In this document: in pieces, positions 43,771-51,804 of the stretch | How the letters are laid out: every line of letters begins with the position of its first letter | How positions within the stretch are numbered: position 1 is the first letter of the stretch | Assembly: GCA_022826805.1 (NCBI GenBank) | Contig: JAJDUH010000067.1 | Span: forward strand, 1 to 61,744 | Reading direction: 5' to 3' | DNA length: 61,744 nt | From: Candidatus Poribacteria bacterium | GTDB lineage: Bacteria > Poribacteria > WGA-4E > WGA-3G | Program-made: the position numbers and the translations under genes | The notes under the pieces: generated by a model | What the model was told of the DNA's origin: nothing | The model's input: the letters and a program-made list of their open reading frames with translations, nothing else | Databases searched by the model: none

Positions 43771-45174
43771 ATGAAAAAAAAGACCATGTACGAAAAAATA
43801 TGGGAGGCGCATCTGGTGCGTGCCTCCGTAGACGAGGTGCCGATCCTCTACATCGACACGCACCTCGTCCATGAAGTTACATCCCCACAAGCGTTTGAGG
43901 GACTAAGGCTCAACAACCGAAAGGTACGCCGTCCTGATTTGACGTTTGCCACGATGGACCACAACGTCCCAACAACAGACAGATCGCTGCCTATTACCGA
44001 TCTAATCGCAGCCAAGCAGATGGAAACGCTCGCGGAAAATTGCGCTGAGTTCGACATTCCACTCTACGACATCGATAGCCCTGAACAAGGGATCGTTCAC
44101 GTCATCGGACCCGAACTCGGCATCACACAGCCCGGCAAAACCCTTGTGTGTGGCGATAGTCATACCTCAACGCACGGTGCACTGGGCGCACTCGCCTTCG
44201 GTATCGGTACCAGCGAGATTGAGCATGTCCTCGCAACGCAATGCCTTCTGCAACAGAAATCGGAGACCTTTGAGATTCGGATTGATGGCACCCTGCCTTA
44301 CGGTGTCACCGCGAAGGACATTATTCTCTCGGTTATTGGACATATCGGTATTGATGGCGGCAACGGTGCCGTCGTAGAGTACACCGGATCCGCGATTCGT
44401 GCTCTCAGCATTGAGGAACGGATGACTGTCTGCAACATGTCAATTGAGGCAGGCGCACGCGCAGGTATGATCGCACCTGACGATACCACTTATGAGTATA
44501 TCGCTGGCAAGCGTTTCGCACCGAAAGGTGAAGCGTTTGATGCAGCAGTTGAACGCTGGAAACAACTCCCCACTGACGAAGGGGCAACCTATGATCGGAC
44601 CCTACAACTCGACGCAGCAGACATCGCACCCCAGGTAACTTGGGGGACAAACCCGGGTATGGTGACCGATGTAACAGGACGCGTACCGGATCCAGCAGAT
44701 ATGGCTACAGCCGACGAGAAGACTGCCACCGAACACGCTTTGGCATATATGGATCTTAAACCCGGCACTCTAATCACAGATATTGCTGTAGATAGGATCT
44801 TCATTGGTAGCTGCACCAACTCCCGCATCAGTGATTTACGGGCTGCTGCTGAAATCGCAAACGGAAGGAAAGTCACAGAGAATGTCAGCGCGATGGTCGT
44901 CCCGGGTTCACAGGCAGTTAAGCGCCAAGCAGAGGCGGAAGGACTTGACCAGATTTTCCGGGATGCAGGCTTTGAATGGCGTGAAGCGGGTTGCAGCATG
45001 TGCCTCGGCATGAATCCCGACACCCTGATGCCGGGTCAACGCTGTGCCAGCACATCGAATCGGAATTTTGAAGGCAGACAGGGCAAAGGCGGACGCACAC
45101 ATCTCGTCAGCCCACAGATGGCGGCTGCGACAGCGGTCACAGGTCACTTTGTGGACATCCGAAAGTTCCAATAG
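43771..45174 (+). CDS. leuC: 3-isopropylmalate dehydratase large subunit
   Basis: This 467-residue aconitase-family 4Fe-4S subunit of leucine biosynthesis interconverts 2- and 3-isopropylmalate with LeuD. Seen: the N-terminal KTMYEKIWEAH, LIYIDTHLVHEVTSPQAFEG-type block, TMDHNVPTTDR, GDSHTSTHGALGALAFGIGTSE, the cluster ligands in GSCTNSRISDLRAA (Cys) and GCSMCLGMNPD (two Cys), and GRQGKGGRTHLVSP near the end. Length is normal. Its partner leuD lies 742 bases downstream, separated by a toxin-antitoxin pair. Confidence 0.96.
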   Translation: MKKKTMYEKIWEAHLVRASVDEVPILYIDTHLVHEVTSPQAFEGLRLNNRKVRRPDLTFATMDHNVPTTDRSLPITDLIAAKQMETLAENCAEFDIPLYDIDSPEQGIVHVIGPELGITQPGKTLVCGDSHTSTHGALGALAFGIGTSEIEHVLATQCLLQQKSETFEIRIDGTLPYGVTAKDIILSVIGHIGIDGGNGAVVEYTGSAIRALSIEERMTVCNMSIEAGARAGMIAPDDTTYEYIAGKRFAPKGEAFDAAVERWKQLPTDEGATYDRTLQLDAADIAPQVTWGTNPGMVTDVTGRVPDPADMATADEKTATEHALAYMDLKPGTLITDIAVDRIFIGSCTNSRISDLRAAAEIANGRKVTENVSAMVVPGSQAVKRQAEAEGLDQIFRDAGFEWREAGCSMCLGMNPDTLMPGQRCASTSNRNFEGRQGKGGRTHLVSPQMAAATAVTGHFVDIRKFQ

Positions 45175-45243
45175 AAAGTGTGGAATATTGGAAGGCGGAT
45201 TTTTTTTCTTCCAACCTCAATATAAGGAAATACGGAGCTAACA

Positions 45244-45450
45244 ATGGAATCTACCATCATTGAAAAAATCAGGGAGCTTCCTCCGGAACTCCAAGAAGAA
45301 GTTATTCATTTCATCGATTTCCTACGAACTAAAAAAAGTTCAAAACGGAAGAAAACACCAAATTTAGAATGGGTTGGCGGATTAAAAGCGTATCAGGACC
45401 AGTTTACAGCCCTCGAACTTCAGAAAAAAGCGTCAGATTGGAGGGATTAG
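45244..45450 (+). CDS. DUF2281-type antitoxin
   Basis: This 68-residue protein opens ESTIIEKIRELPPELQEEVI, followed by HFIDFLRTKK, the DUF2281 pattern. Such proteins are VapB-like partners of PIN toxins. The C terminus is flexible and acidic (ALELQKKASDWRD), as expected for the toxin-wrapping tail. The TAG stop shares its last base with the GTG start of the PIN gene. It is inserted between leuC and leuD. Confidence 0.8.
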   Translation: MESTIIEKIRELPPELQEEVIHFIDFLRTKKSSKRKKTPNLEWVGGLKAYQDQFTALELQKKASDWRD

Positions 45451-45845
45451 TGTACTTGGCGGATACCAATATTTTTCTTGAAGCCTTGTTAGGACAAGAG
45501 AAAAAGAACGATGTCCAATCATTCTTACAGAATATTGACTTGAGCACAATCTACATAACGGATTTGTCGCTTCATTCCATAGGCATTATTCTGTATCGGT
45601 TGAAGAATTTTGCCCTCTTTAGTTCATTCTTAGAGGATATAATTGTTGACGGAGTCGGCATCCTCTCATTGTCTCTGGAAGATCTTAAAACACTGGACCT
45701 GATAGTCGATAAATTTGACCTTGACTTTGACGATGCATATCAATACGCTGTCGCCGCGAAATATGAGATGCAACTCATCAGCTTCGATACGGATTTTGAT
45801 CGAACTGAAAGGAAACGAAAGGAACCCATTGAGGTGTTACAATGA
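45450..45845 (+). CDS. PIN-domain toxin (VapC-like)
   Basis: This 131-residue PIN ribonuclease begins VYLADTNIFLEALLGQ (first acidic Asp in ADTN) and includes LDFDDAYQYAVAAKYEMQLI, then SFDTDFDRTE (C-terminal acidic residues). The start is GTG 45450 with GAGGGA upstream, overlapping the antitoxin stop; upstream codons in the frame only shadow the antitoxin. Toxins of this class cleave RNA to halt translation and are held by the antitoxin. The pair probably autoregulates, and it lies within the leuCD unit. Confidence 0.8.
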   Translation: MYLADTNIFLEALLGQEKKNDVQSFLQNIDLSTIYITDLSLHSIGIILYRLKNFALFSSFLEDIIVDGVGILSLSLEDLKTLDLIVDKFDLDFDDAYQYAVAAKYEMQLISFDTDFDRTERKRKEPIEVLQ

Positions 45846-45916
45846 AATTCTTGGGTAGTCTGAATCCCAAATTCATCAGAAGATACTAAAAAACATCCAC
45901 AAGGAGAAAACAAAAG

Positions 45917-46498
45917 ATGGAAGCATTCAAAGAACATGTTGGACGTGTCGTCCCACTCGACCGGATTAATGTTGACACCGACCAGATTATCCCGAAGCAA
46001 TTCCTGAAACGGATTGAACGCACCGGCTTCGGCGAGTTTCTCTTCAACGATTGGCGTTACCTCGAAAACGGCGAACCGAACCCCGAATTCGTGCTGAATC
46101 TCCCTCGGTACGCAGGGGCAAGTATCCTTATCGCCGGCGTGAACTTTGGCTGTGGGAGTTCCCGTGAGCATGCCCCGTGGGCACTTCAACAATACGGCTT
46201 CAAGGCGATTCTCGCTCCCTCATTTGCGGACATCTTCCGTAACAACTGTTACAAGAACGGCATCCTCCCGATCGCCTTGCCCGCGGACGTTATCACTTCA
46301 CTCAGTCAAGAAGCACACGGGACTGAGGGATACCAGTTGATGATAGACCTTGAGCAACAGTCGGTAATTCGTCCCGACGGTACTGCCCATAACTTTGAGA
46401 TCGGCGATTTTGAGAAGTACTGCCTGCTAAACGGACTCGATGAAATCGGCTGGACCTTGCAGTATGAAGCGGACATTGCGGCGTTTGAAAACCGATAG
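45917..46498 (+). CDS. leuD: 3-isopropylmalate dehydratase small subunit
   Basis: This 193-residue swivelling-domain partner of LeuC shows VVPLDRINVDTDQIIPKQFL at the N terminus, the substrate-loop signature GVNFGCGSSREHAPWAL, and FADIFRNNCYKNGILPI. Length is normal. AAGGAG lies upstream of ATG 45917. It likely shares transcription with leuC through the inserted toxin-antitoxin genes, or has a promoter in the 70 bases upstream that I could not fix. Confidence 0.96.
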   Translation: MEAFKEHVGRVVPLDRINVDTDQIIPKQFLKRIERTGFGEFLFNDWRYLENGEPNPEFVLNLPRYAGASILIAGVNFGCGSSREHAPWALQQYGFKAILAPSFADIFRNNCYKNGILPIALPADVITSLSQEAHGTEGYQLMIDLEQQSVIRPDGTAHNFEIGDFEKYCLLNGLDEIGWTLQYEADIAAFENR

Positions 46499-46574
46499 GT
46501 TGATCCCTGCAACCAAAAATCTACGGCATCTGTTTTGAGTGCTAATTGCGGCAAACTTAAGATGGAGGTAGAAA

Positions 46575-46835
46575 ATGACACATCTAAAAAAGATAAGAGC
46601 AACATACAAAAACGGAATAATTGAACCGTTAGACGAGATCAATCTTCCTGAAGGACAAACACTTGAGGTCGAAATCAAAGCACTTCCTTCTGTCCCTGCT
46701 GAACTTTCTCGCGATCAAAAGAAAAAACTGGTTCAGAAGATGCGTGGGTCAATGAAAGGCACATGGGGAAGTAACGTTGCAGAAATTGATGCGTATATCA
46801 AGTCAGAAAGGAAATCATGGAATCGGGAATTTTAG
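46575..46835 (+). CDS. DUF104-type antitoxin (AF2212-like)
   Basis: This 86-residue protein opens KKIRATYKNGIIEPLDEINL, then PEGQTLEVEI, the typical AbrB-like DUF104 beta strands. The C-terminal tail ends ESERKSW-type (KSERKSWNREF). AGGTAG lies upstream of ATG 46575. In intact loci a PIN toxin starts across the stop codon. Here an ATG overlaps at 46817, but only a short unrelated frame follows, so this antitoxin appears orphaned. Confidence 0.78.
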   Translation: MTHLKKIRATYKNGIIEPLDEINLPEGQTLEVEIKALPSVPAELSRDQKKKLVQKMRGSMKGTWGSNVAEIDAYIKSERKSWNREF

Positions 46836-46966
46836 ATTTTCGCTTAGTCAATCCTCGAACAGTATCAGTGTTTTTGGATGCTAATGACAAAGAATTGCAG
46901 AAATCAGGCACTTGTAGGTTAACCATAACAGTGCCTATTTTCATCTTAAAACCGTTTAAACTTTAG
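46817..46966 (+). pseudogene. 49-residue remnant at the toxin position
   Basis: ATG 46817 overlaps the end of the DUF104 gene in the +1 frame, exactly where a PIN toxin would begin, and reads MESGILD, resembling PIN starts of the type ..ILDTN... The sequence then continues FRLVNPRTVSVFLDAND with no PIN residues and stops at 46966. I interpret it as a toxin gene lost by deletion, leaving its first codons. This is inference from position and seven residues. Confidence 0.35.
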
Positions 46967-46978
46967 CGTGGGGATAAG

Positions 46979-47674
46979 ATGTCCTACAAAGCCATCATAT
47001 TCGATTTATATGGTACATTGGTTGAAAATTTTAGTCGCCGAACGTATGACAAGGTTCAAGAGGAAATGGCTAAAATCCTTGATGTTTCATACCCGAAATT
47101 TTGGCAGGCTATGGGAGAAACCATCAAGGACCGGTCATTAGGCAATCTCTCCCCTGAAGAGAATATTTCTGAGGTATGTCGTCGTTTAGGTGTTAAAGCA
47201 GATAGGACACGAATTGAACAGATTGTTTTTCTGAAGGACAAATTCACGAGGAATTCTATTATTCCTGAGCCTAAGGTTTTGGAAGCACTGGATCTGCTAA
47301 AACGCAATGGATTGTATATAGGACTTATCACCAACTGTAACTCTGCTGTTCCGCGATTTTTCCCAGAATCTCCTCTATCCCAATACATTGATGCCCCCGT
47401 TTTCTCTTGTGAAGAACGAATCAAAAAACCCTCACATCGTATCTATGAGATTGCGTGTGAACGGTTGAACGTTCAGCCACAGGAATGTATTTATGTTGGA
47501 GACGGGAGTAGTGAAGAATTGACGGGTGCAGCAGCAGTCGGAATGCTACCGATACTCAAGCGCGCTGACCTAACGGATGTCTACGACCCACATCGACCAG
47601 AGGTAGAAAACTGGCAGGGCACCGTTATTGATGAAATCACGGATCTGTGTACTATCGTTTCTGAATTAGTGTAG
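46979..47674 (+). CDS. HAD-superfamily hydrolase
   Basis: This 231-residue phosphatase-like protein has motif I IFDLYGTLVE, an alpha-helical cap (residues about 15-85), motif II GLITNCN, the motif III Lys in ERIKKPSHRIYE, and motif IV YVGDGSSEEL. It resembles the YjjG/phosphoglycolate-phosphatase-like group of small-molecule phosphatases; the substrate is unknown. Its 3' end overlaps the convergent deacetylase gene by 23 bases. Confidence 0.82.
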   Translation: MSYKAIIFDLYGTLVENFSRRTYDKVQEEMAKILDVSYPKFWQAMGETIKDRSLGNLSPEENISEVCRRLGVKADRTRIEQIVFLKDKFTRNSIIPEPKVLEALDLLKRNGLYIGLITNCNSAVPRFFPESPLSQYIDAPVFSCEERIKKPSHRIYEIACERLNVQPQECIYVGDGSSEELTGAAAVGMLPILKRADLTDVYDPHRPEVENWQGTVIDEITDLCTIVSELV

Positions 47675-48356
47675 TTCTCTCCGACATCCGCACAAACCGG
47701 TATCCCTCTTGCTTAAGTGCGGTAATGATTTGATCTGTCGCCTTGACCGTTCCCGAACGGTTTTCATCTTTATTTCCTGCTATTCCATCGTGCAGGACGA
47801 TAATTGAACCCGGTTTTACTTTCCTCAACACCGTTTTAGTGATTTTATCCGGGTTCTGCGTTGTCCAATCCCAACTCCACACATCGCAGCTAACGTGTGC
47901 TCGATCCCCTTTCGCCAGCACCCACGCCACCGGAAGAAACCTTGTTAACATCGGTGCTCGAAACACAATTTCACCCGTAACACCGACCTGCCGAAGCAGC
48001 TTGTCGGTTCGCTCAATTTCCTGCTGCACATAATTCGGTGGCAAGAAACCCAGTAACGGATGACTGTAAGTATGATTACCGACCTGATGCCCTTCGGCGA
48101 TAACGCGACGCGCTATTTCAGGATGTTTCTCAACCCGATTTCCGATTAGAAAAAAAGTAGCCTTGACGTTGTGCTTCGCGAGAACATCAAGCAATTGTCC
48201 GGTGTATGGTGGACTTGGACCATCGTCAAAGGTGAGTGCGACAACCCGTTGGTCTGTGTTCAGGTGAACAATATTCTTTCCGAAAGGAGGTCTAAAGAAA
48301 ACCCACAGCAATCCGACTGCTGCTAATCCTGAAACAGCGGTGATTATAGTTTTCAT
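47652..48356 (-). CDS. Polysaccharide deacetylase (NodB-like), membrane-anchored
   Basis: This 234-residue carbohydrate esterase family 4 protein has an N-terminal hydrophobic anchor (MKTIITAVSGLAAVGLLWVF). The NodB motifs follow: VALTFDDGPSP (catalytic Asp and metal Asp), NHTYSH (metal His pair), FRAPM, DVWSWDW and IIVLHDG. It should deacetylate peptidoglycan or another N-acetylated glycan in the periplasm. ATG 48356 has AAGGG upstream; a longer frame to 48440 runs into the repeat region. Confidence 0.87.
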   Translation of the reverse strand: MKTIITAVSGLAAVGLLWVFFRPPFGKNIVHLNTDQRVVALTFDDGPSPPYTGQLLDVLAKHNVKATFFLIGNRVEKHPEIARRVIAEGHQVGNHTYSHPLLGFLPPNYVQQEIERTDKLLRQVGVTGEIVFRAPMLTRFLPVAWVLAKGDRAHVSCDVWSWDWTTQNPDKITKTVLRKVKPGSIIVLHDGIAGNKDENRSGTVKATDQIITALKQEGYRFVRMSERTTLIQKR

Positions 48357-48419
48357 AGTGTTGCCCTTATTATACTGATTTTTCTTGATGGTTTTCGCTA
48401 AACGTGTTACTATTTTGAT

Positions 48420-48560
48420 AATCTTTTTGCCCTTCGTCACCTTAATTCAGAGAACGCTTAGTCCGATGCCGTGAGCAAGCAACAACGGGTGCCTGCGGAA
48501 CTTCGGCGAGAATCATTAAGTAACCAATTACGTCATTGCACGCTTGGCGCATAGTTAAAA
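48420..48560 (+). repeat. 141-bp direct repeat, copy 1
   Basis: The copy begins AATCTTTTTGCCCTTCGTC and ends GCGCATAGTTAAAA. It is matched with scattered substitutions by copy 2 at 48591-48731 (period 171, 30-base spacer). It contains the GCAAGCA...TGCCTGC imperfect hairpin. Confidence 0.75.
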
Positions 48561-48590
48561 AACTGATGTTGGTCAGCGAGGTCCCTTGAC

Positions 48591-48731
48591 AATCTTTCTG
48601 CCCTTCGTCGCCTCGACTTAGAGAAAACTTCGTCCAATGCCGTGAGCAAGCAACAACGGCTGCTTGCGGAGTTTAGACGAGAATCATTAAGTAACCAATT
48701 ACGTCATTTTACGCTTGGCGCATAGTTAAAA
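48591..48731 (+). repeat. 141-bp direct repeat, copy 2
   Basis: This copy ends two bases before the ATG of the hydroxyproline-type dehydratase. It contains a perfect hairpin, GCAAGCA and TGCTTGC around ACAACGGC, and the block AATCATTAAGTAACCAATTA conserved in copy 1. It likely carries the leader or promoter of the downstream gene. Confidence 0.75.
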
Positions 48732-48733
48732 GT

Positions 48734-49837
48734 ATGAAAATTCGCTGTATTAATGCTTATCAAGTCGATCTGCCGCTCCATGAGGGCAGTTATAACTGGT
48801 CAGGCGGAAAATCTGTATCCGTTTTCGACAGCACTATCGTCTCAATTGAAACGGATGAAGGCATCACGGGTTACGGCGAGGTGTGTCCGCTGGGCCCCTT
48901 CTACCTTCCCGCTTATGCAGCCGGCACCCGCACCGGCATTGCTGAACTCGCACCGCACCTCATCGGCGAAGACCCAACGCAGCTGTTTCCCCTTAATCAA
49001 CGCATGGATACTGCCCTCAAGGGACATCCGTATGTGAAATCGGCAATCGACATAGCGTGCTGGGATATCCTCGGCAAAATCGCAAACCAATCCGTCTGTA
49101 CCCTTCTCGGTGGAAGGTATGGAGAGGATTTCATGCTCTATCGAGCGATCTCCCAACAATCCCCCGATGAAATGGCAGAGAAGGTCGCAACCTATCGCGC
49201 AGAAGGATATCGTAAATTCCAGTTGAAAGTCGGCGGCGACCCAAACACCGACATCGAGCGTATCCACGCAATCGCCGAGTTGATGCAACCCGGAGATGTG
49301 CTTATTGCAGACGCGAACACGGGTTGGTTGATGCATCAAGCTGCTCGCGTCGTTCGAGGCGTGAGCAATGTGGATGTCTATATCGAGCAACCCTGCCTTT
49401 CTTATGAAGAATGCCTCGCCATCCGCCAGCGCACAGACCATCCCTTTGTTCTCGACGAGACAATTGACAGCATCCAAGCGTTGTTACGCGGTCATGCCGA
49501 CCGTGCAATGGACGTCGTCAACATTAAGATAAGCAAATTTGGCGGACTGACCAAAGCAAAACTCGCCAGAGATCTTTGCGTTGAACTCGGAGTTGCGATG
49601 ACGATTGAAGATAGTTGGGGTGGAGATATTACAACCGCCGCAATCGCTCATCTCGCCCACAGCACACCTACAGAATTCCTTTTTACAGCGACCGATTTTA
49701 ACAGTTACGTCACCGTCAGCACGGCGGAAGGGGCACCTCAGCGTACCAACGGCAGAATGGCAGCCGCAACACAACCCGGTTTGGGAATCATCCCGGATAT
49801 GGATGTGTTAGGTGAAGCCGTGGTCCACGTGGAATGA
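48734..49837 (+). CDS. Enolase-superfamily enzyme, probable cis-3-hydroxy-L-proline dehydratase
   Basis: This 367-residue enzyme has an MR/MLE N-terminal capping domain (YQVDLPLHEGSYNWSGGKSV, GYGEVCPLGPFYLPAYA) and a barrel with metal ligands in IADANTGW (Asp), IEQPC (Glu) and LDETID (Asp or Glu). The usual KxK base motif reads QLK (KFQLKVGG); the opposite Lys is in VNIKISKFGG. The EGSYxWSGG opening matches the cis-3-hydroxy-L-proline dehydratase group as I recall it. The next gene, four bases on, is of the family that reduces the resulting pyrroline-2-carboxylate, which strengthens the assignment. Confidence 0.72.
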   Translation: MKIRCINAYQVDLPLHEGSYNWSGGKSVSVFDSTIVSIETDEGITGYGEVCPLGPFYLPAYAAGTRTGIAELAPHLIGEDPTQLFPLNQRMDTALKGHPYVKSAIDIACWDILGKIANQSVCTLLGGRYGEDFMLYRAISQQSPDEMAEKVATYRAEGYRKFQLKVGGDPNTDIERIHAIAELMQPGDVLIADANTGWLMHQAARVVRGVSNVDVYIEQPCLSYEECLAIRQRTDHPFVLDETIDSIQALLRGHADRAMDVVNIKISKFGGLTKAKLARDLCVELGVAMTIEDSWGGDITTAAIAHLAHSTPTEFLFTATDFNSYVTVSTAEGAPQRTNGRMAAATQPGLGIIPDMDVLGEAVVHVE

Positions 49838-49841
49838 TTCT

Positions 49842-50807
49842 ATGCCCATCCGAATTCTCTCAGCCTCCGACGTCCAAGCAGCGCTACCGATGCCAAAAGC
49901 AATTGAGGCCATGCAGCACGCCTACGGTCAACTTTCGGCAGGCAAGGCGGTCGCGCCGCCACGGCAACATATTTTCACTGACCAAGGGGTTACACTCATA
50001 ATGCCTGCCTATCTTCCCCAGCGCAGCGATTTCGCAATTAAAGTTGTCGCGGTCTACGACGATAATCCCAACCTCGGCTTGCCTCGCATTACCGCAACAG
50101 TCTTAGTCCTCGATCCAGCAACAGGAACTCCAAAAGCCTTCATGGACGGCACCAGTCTCACTGCCATCCGAACAGGTGCAGGTGGCGGCGTAGCAGCAGA
50201 CTTACTTGCGCGCAAAGACGCAAATACGGTTGGACTCTTCGGAGCAGGCGTCCAAGCGAGAGCACAACTGCAGGCAGTAATGGCTGTTAGGGACATCGCG
50301 TGTGTCAACCTCATCAGTCGCACACAAGCCTCCGCGCAACAACTCGCCGCTGAGATTTCAGAGTGGACAGATGCTCCCGAAGTCAATCTTGTGTCTACAT
50401 CACAAGAGGTGGTAGCGGAGGCTGATATTGTTCTATGCGCCACGACCTCGGCAACTCCACTTTTTGATGGAAACGCCCTACGACCCGGAATGCACATTAC
50501 AGCCGTTGGGACGTTCGTTCCAGAAAAACGGGAAGTCGATACGACGACCATAAGACGGGCAGACCGAATTGTGGTCGATTCGCGAGAAGCCTGTTTAGAG
50601 GAAGCGGGAGATATCATCATTCCCAACGCGCATATTGACGCTGAAATCGGCGAAATCGTCAACGGTGATAAACCCGGACGCCAGTTAGATGACGAAATCA
50701 CGTTCTTCAAATCCGTAGGCGTGGCGGTGCAAGACGCTGTCGCAGGCGCAGCGGTTCTCGCAGCGGCAGAAGCAAAAGAGTTAGGGACCCTCGTTGAAAT
50801 GGCTTAG
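49842..50807 (+). CDS. Ornithine cyclodeaminase/mu-crystallin family, probable pyrroline-2-carboxylate reductase
   Basis: This 321-residue Rossmann enzyme shows YDDNPNLGLPRITATVLVLD, MDGTSLTAIRTGAGGGVAAD and the dinucleotide motif VGLFGAGVQARAQLQAV. Members include ornithine cyclodeaminase and delta-1-pyrroline-2-carboxylate reductase. Placed directly after the probable hydroxyproline dehydratase, reduction of pyrroline-2-carboxylate to L-proline is the best reading. ATG 49842 is chosen because the longer frame overlaps the upstream gene. Confidence 0.82.
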   Translation: MPIRILSASDVQAALPMPKAIEAMQHAYGQLSAGKAVAPPRQHIFTDQGVTLIMPAYLPQRSDFAIKVVAVYDDNPNLGLPRITATVLVLDPATGTPKAFMDGTSLTAIRTGAGGGVAADLLARKDANTVGLFGAGVQARAQLQAVMAVRDIACVNLISRTQASAQQLAAEISEWTDAPEVNLVSTSQEVVAEADIVLCATTSATPLFDGNALRPGMHITAVGTFVPEKREVDTTTIRRADRIVVDSREACLEEAGDIIIPNAHIDAEIGEIVNGDKPGRQLDDEITFFKSVGVAVQDAVAGAAVLAAAEAKELGTLVEMA

Positions 50808-50882
50808 TGGTTATCGATTCGCTCACTCCGTTCGCTTTCGGCTATCAGTCTTCGATTAACAACCCTCGTGGCGGATATAGCG

Positions 50883-51611
50883 TTAGGAACTGCCACAAGA
50901 TGTACTAACAACCATTTTGCGCATCTCCGGCAAACGCCACCACGGAATGTGTGGATACTCGTGGTGTTCCCAGTGGTAACCAAAGTGATAACAGGTGATA
51001 AACGACCAAAATGTTGAATAGGCATTGCTTTGTGCTCGGTGCGGATTGTCGTATCCACCTTTCGGCGAACGATGCGGTAGGTATGTCCCGAAATAAAACA
51101 GCTGTAGTGTGCTAAGCAGGGCGGGAGAAATCCAGAATAGTATCAGGTTGAACGTCGGTATCCCCAAAATATATTCCATAATCTGAAAGACAACCGCCAT
51201 ACCCACTATCTGTTTCCAACTGAGGTACGCCTTCATAAAATGGAGATACCACGCCAAGAAACCGCTGTGTTCCCCATCGTGAAAATCCGGATCGGTATCG
51301 CTTGCAGGTGTTCGATGATGTGCCCAGTGTTTCTCTAATAATTTGCGATACGAAAACAGAGCGTATAACCCAACAGCGATTGCTCCAATTGTATTATTGA
51401 CTCGCGGACGTGTTTGGCAAACCGAACCGTGCATTGCATCGTGCGCCGTGATGAACAGACCGGTATAGAGAAAGGTCTGACAAAGCACTCCCAAAGGTAT
51501 CAGCGAGATGCCAATCCCAGTGACATCAAATGTGAGCAAAATTGAGAGATTTAATCCCCACAAACTGATAATCGTTAGCGCAATGAATAAACCCTTACCT
51601 ATTGATTTCAT
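50883..51611 (-). CDS. crtW: Beta-carotene ketolase (CrtW-type)
   Basis: This 242-residue integral-membrane di-iron oxygenase has the three His clusters of CrtW: HDAMHG, HWAHHRTPASDTDPDFH and HWEHHEYPHIPWW. It also has the family stretch FYFGTYLPHR. It introduces a 4-keto group on beta-ionone rings. It is the last gene of the minus-strand carotenoid cluster, but is separated from cruF by an IS200/IS605-type element, so it may now rely on its own promoter. Confidence 0.92.
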   Translation of the reverse strand: MKSIGKGLFIALTIISLWGLNLSILLTFDVTGIGISLIPLGVLCQTFLYTGLFITAHDAMHGSVCQTRPRVNNTIGAIAVGLYALFSYRKLLEKHWAHHRTPASDTDPDFHDGEHSGFLAWYLHFMKAYLSWKQIVGMAVVFQIMEYILGIPTFNLILFWISPALLSTLQLFYFGTYLPHRSPKGGYDNPHRAQSNAYSTFWSFITCYHFGYHWEHHEYPHIPWWRLPEMRKMVVSTSCGSS

Positions 51612-51678
51612 CTAATTCTTCAGGTTTGGAAACTCCAATCTTTAGATTGGAGAGGAAAACCTGTTCCTTATTTTTTTC

Positions 51679-51707
51679 TTGACAAAAAACGTCAAAGATG
51701 TTATACT
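51679..51707 (+). promoter_or_regulatory. Near-consensus sigma-70 promoter of tnpB
   Basis: TTGACA (51679-51684), exactly 17 bases, TATACT (51702-51707). The -35 lies in an inverted repeat, TTGAC...GTCAA, a possible operator. Confidence 0.75.
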
Positions 51708-51720
51708 GTTTTTATCACGC

Positions 51721-51775
51721 TGGCAGACATGTTAAGGCTTGCCTCTCGGCAAGTTGTCTGCCAACTCACTTAACA
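51721..51775 (+). ncRNA. Predicted pseudoknotted RNA leader
   Basis: Just after the promoter, TGGCAGACA (51721-51729) pairs perfectly with TGTCTGCCA (51755-51763). It encloses hairpin CTTGCC-TCTC-GGCAAG (51738-51753). TGTTAAG (51730-51736), inside that loop, pairs with CTTAACA (51769-51775) outside it, giving a crossing helix, that is, an H-type pseudoknot. The AGGGG that follows and the tnpB start at 51805 are close, so translational control is possible. Confidence 0.5.
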
Positions 51776-51804
51776 GGGGTAAAAGGCGTGAAGCGTGAAA
51801 ATCT

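Larger units (their letters stand above)
48357..48733. other. Divergent intergenic region dominated by a tandem 141-bp repeat
   Basis: The region separates the deacetylase (minus) from the enolase-superfamily gene (plus). Two 141-bp direct repeats occupy most of it. Nothing else is recognised. Confidence 0.6.

Noticed and set aside
48420..48731. CRISPR array
   Set aside because: Only two units of 141 bp with a 30-base spacer. Unit length and copy number do not fit CRISPR, and no cas genes are present.
48842..49477. Minus-strand frame of 211 codons
   Set aside because: Antisense to the enolase-superfamily gene, which has all metal-ligand motifs.
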